25,078 bases of DNA from JBEAOO01 sp041164825. GTDB lineage: Bacteria; Pseudomonadota; Gammaproteobacteria; Burkholderiales; Burkholderiaceae_C. The stretch is taken from assembly GCA_041164825.1 (NCBI GenBank), contig JBEAOO010000201.1, forward strand, positions 1 to 25,078, in the 5' to 3' direction. Positions within the stretch are counted from its first letter, which is position 1, and each line of letters starts with the position of its first letter. The translations under genes and the position numbers were made by a program. Of the stretch, positions 23,692 through 25,078 are shown one piece after another. The notes under the pieces are model-generated. The model worked only from the letters and a program-made list of their open reading frames with translations. It made no database searches and was not told where the DNA came from.

Positions 23692-25078
23692 ATGCCCATG
23701 CCCTGTCCCGCTCATTGCTCGAATCAACGCCGCTGTGGCTGGGCCGCCGGCGCGCTCTGGGCCACGCTCTTGCCGCTCTTGCTGATGGCCCTGCTCAGCG
23801 GCTGCAGCACCACCAAATACACGGTGGACGACGGCAGGCCGGTCAACGAGGTGTTGCTGGGCCACATCCGCAGCTTTGGTGCGGGCGAGAAGGCGGTGCG
23901 CCAGGCCATTGGTCGCAGCGCCGAGTTGCAGGACAAGGACTGCGACAAACAGTGGGAGCTGCCCTTTGCCGTGGCGTCGAGCTACGGATGGGAGAGTGCC
24001 GACGACCGCGTGGCGTGGGCCCGCGCGCTGGATGTGGACGAGCGCGTGAGCGTGATTGGCGCCTTGCCCGACAGTGGCTTGGCCCCGGGCAACCGCATCG
24101 AGGCGGTGGCCGGTTATTCGCGCGAAAACAGCGAAAAGATGCTGCAAGAGCTGGCCTTGAAGCGCGATGCCGGCTCGCCGTTTGAGCTGCGCCTGGTGGG
24201 CGGGCGCCGCGTGCCGGTGACGCCGTTTCAAGTCTGCCGCGGCTACACGCGGTTTGCCGCGCCGGCCACACCGCAGGCGCAGGACTACCACTGGCTGATG
24301 AGCTTGCACCCGCTCGAAGTGCCCTCGGTGGGGCTGACCGAGAACGAAGCGCTGTGGGTGGTGCTGTGGACGCAAGGCCTGTCGGAAGAGGGCGGCGCGC
24401 GCATGAAGACCTACCACTACGCGGTGGCGCTGGCCGGCACCTTGTACGACGTGGCCACCTTGGCCTCGGGCCTCAAGGGCGCGGCGCTGGCCGCCGATGC
24501 CGCCATGAAGGCCGCGCAGAGCGCCGCAGCCTCAGCCGCCACCGAGATTTTGAAAAAGCAGCTGATCGACCAGGCCACGGCCATGGCAGCGCGCCGCATG
24601 CGAAGTGAGCTCAGCGATGCCGCGCAGAACCTGACCAAAAAGCAGGTGGTCGGGCTGATGCAAGCCGCCGCCGTCAACCGCGGCTCACTGGGCGGCGTGG
24701 CGCGCGTGGCGGCCACCTCGTTTGAGCGGGCGGACGCCTGGGCCTGGGACCGCATGGCCAAACTGGGGGCCGACCCGATGGCCGCCTTCACCCTGCACCA
24801 GAAGCTGATTGAAAAAGGCCTGTCGGCCAATTCGATGATGCTCGACCCCGATCGCCTGGCGGCGCTCAGCAAGATCGCCCAGACGCAGGGCAAGGGCGAT
24901 GCCGTGGTGGCCGTGCTGCGCGGCATCCGCCCTGATGACGTGCTGTTCGAGTTGACTGACATGCCGCTGGCCTCCAACCCGACCGCCTTCAGCTTTGACG
25001 ACGCGACCGACCCCGGCACGGCCAGCCAGCCCTACGCGCGTGGCCTGATCGACGCCATGCTGGAGTTGCCCGTGGAAT
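23692..25078 (+). CDS. Large lipoprotein resembling an M48 peptidase with PDZ domain but lacking HExxH (3' end outside window)
   Basis: An open frame from ATG 23692 (or ATG 23698, same frame) runs off the right edge after 462 codons. It has a lipoprotein signal: a hydrophobic stretch at 22-35 and lipobox LLSG with Cys38. Residues about 117-165 look like a PDZ domain (DERVSVIGALPDSGLAPGNR). Residues 215-221, LTENEAL, and the following WVVLWTQGLSEEGG align by eye with the 'DDELAFVLGHELAH' helix of M48 metallopeptidases, but the HExxH zinc motif is absent. SFERADAWAWDRMAKLGADP at 343-362 resembles the later 'FEREADxxGLxxMAxAGYD' helix. An Ala-rich helical insert lies between. I infer a membrane-anchored, probably inactive M48-like protein. 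Its family link is by eye only, and its function is unknown. Confidence 0.6.
   Translation, partial: MPMPCPAHCSNQRRCGWAAGALWATLLPLLLMALLSGCSTTKYTVDDGRPVNEVLLGHIRSFGAGEKAVRQAIGRSAELQDKDCDKQWELPFAVASSYGWESADDRVAWARALDVDERVSVIGALPDSGLAPGNRIEAVAGYSRENSEKMLQELALKRDAGSPFELRLVGGRRVPVTPFQVCRGYTRFAAPATPQAQDYHWLMSLHPLEVPSVGLTENEALWVVLWTQGLSEEGGARMKTYHYAVALAGTLYDVATLASGLKGAALAADAAMKAAQSAAASAATEILKKQLIDQATAMAARRMRSELSDAAQNLTKKQVVGLMQAAAVNRGSLGGVARVAATSFERADAWAWDRMAKLGADPMAAFTLHQKLIEKGLSANSMMLDPDRLAALSKIAQTQGKGDAVVAVLRGIRPDDVLFELTDMPLASNPTAFSFDDATDPGTASQPYARGLIDAMLELPVE

Noticed and set aside
23640..24185. 181-codon plus-strand frame starting near the lipoprotein gene
   Set aside because: The overlapping frame from 23692 has a lipobox, PDZ-like and M48-like segments and stays open to the window edge. 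The 181-codon frame becomes Arg/Gly/Ala-rich and is a shadow.

Overview
The window is high-GC DNA, densely coded on both strands with short intergenic gaps. The gene content and protein style (NAD-dependent fds formate dehydrogenase operon, OFA transporter, cho, DosC-like globin protein) point to a betaproteobacterium of the Burkholderiales, most likely Comamonadaceae-like. This assignment comes from family knowledge and was not tested by a search. No tRNA, rRNA, CRISPR array or intact insertion sequence was seen.

Layout. Positions 1-1005 hold the 3' end of a glutathione S-transferase gene and cho, a UvrC-like repair endonuclease. They converge on a minus-strand pair: an acetyl-CoA hydrolase/CoA-transferase family enzyme (1284-2582) and a winged-helix regulator with a decayed ATPase tail (2675-3547). 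A long, nearly perfect inverted repeat lies between the converging units. A DosC-like globin/GGDEF protein (3787-5190) is divergent from the regulator. Its GGDEF active site is degenerate but its c-di-GMP inhibitory site is kept. Next is a complete polyamine-type ABC transporter operon (5289-9430: binding protein, ATPase, two permeases), followed by a 2-keto-4-pentenoate hydratase-family gene (9454-10215).

The centre is a formate island, 10247-19885. A ModE-like HTH/periplasmic-binding-domain regulator is divergent from an OFA-family oxalate/formate MFS transporter, an HPP-family membrane protein, fdsG, fdsB, fdsA, fdhD (fdsC) and fdsD. Together these would import formate (or oxalate), oxidise formate to CO2 with NAD+ on a molybdenum/FeS/FMN enzyme, and sulfurate the cofactor.

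The right part begins with a patch that looks less GC-rich (19886-20587). It carries a small membrane-protein gene apparently broken by a one-base frameshift in a G run. Then come a membrane-bound GGDEF protein with an intact active site (20588-21694), a minus-strand MFS exporter with a fused C-terminal soluble domain (21718-23328), and a hairpin-rich divergent intergenic region. The window ends inside a large lipoprotein gene (23692 to the edge) that looks like an M48 peptidase whose zinc-binding motif has been lost.

The observations I consider most worth following are the degenerate globin-GGDEF protein, the apparent M48 pseudoprotease lipoprotein, the frameshifted small membrane protein, the 26-bp inverted repeat at 1120-1193, and the formate island with its linked HPP protein.
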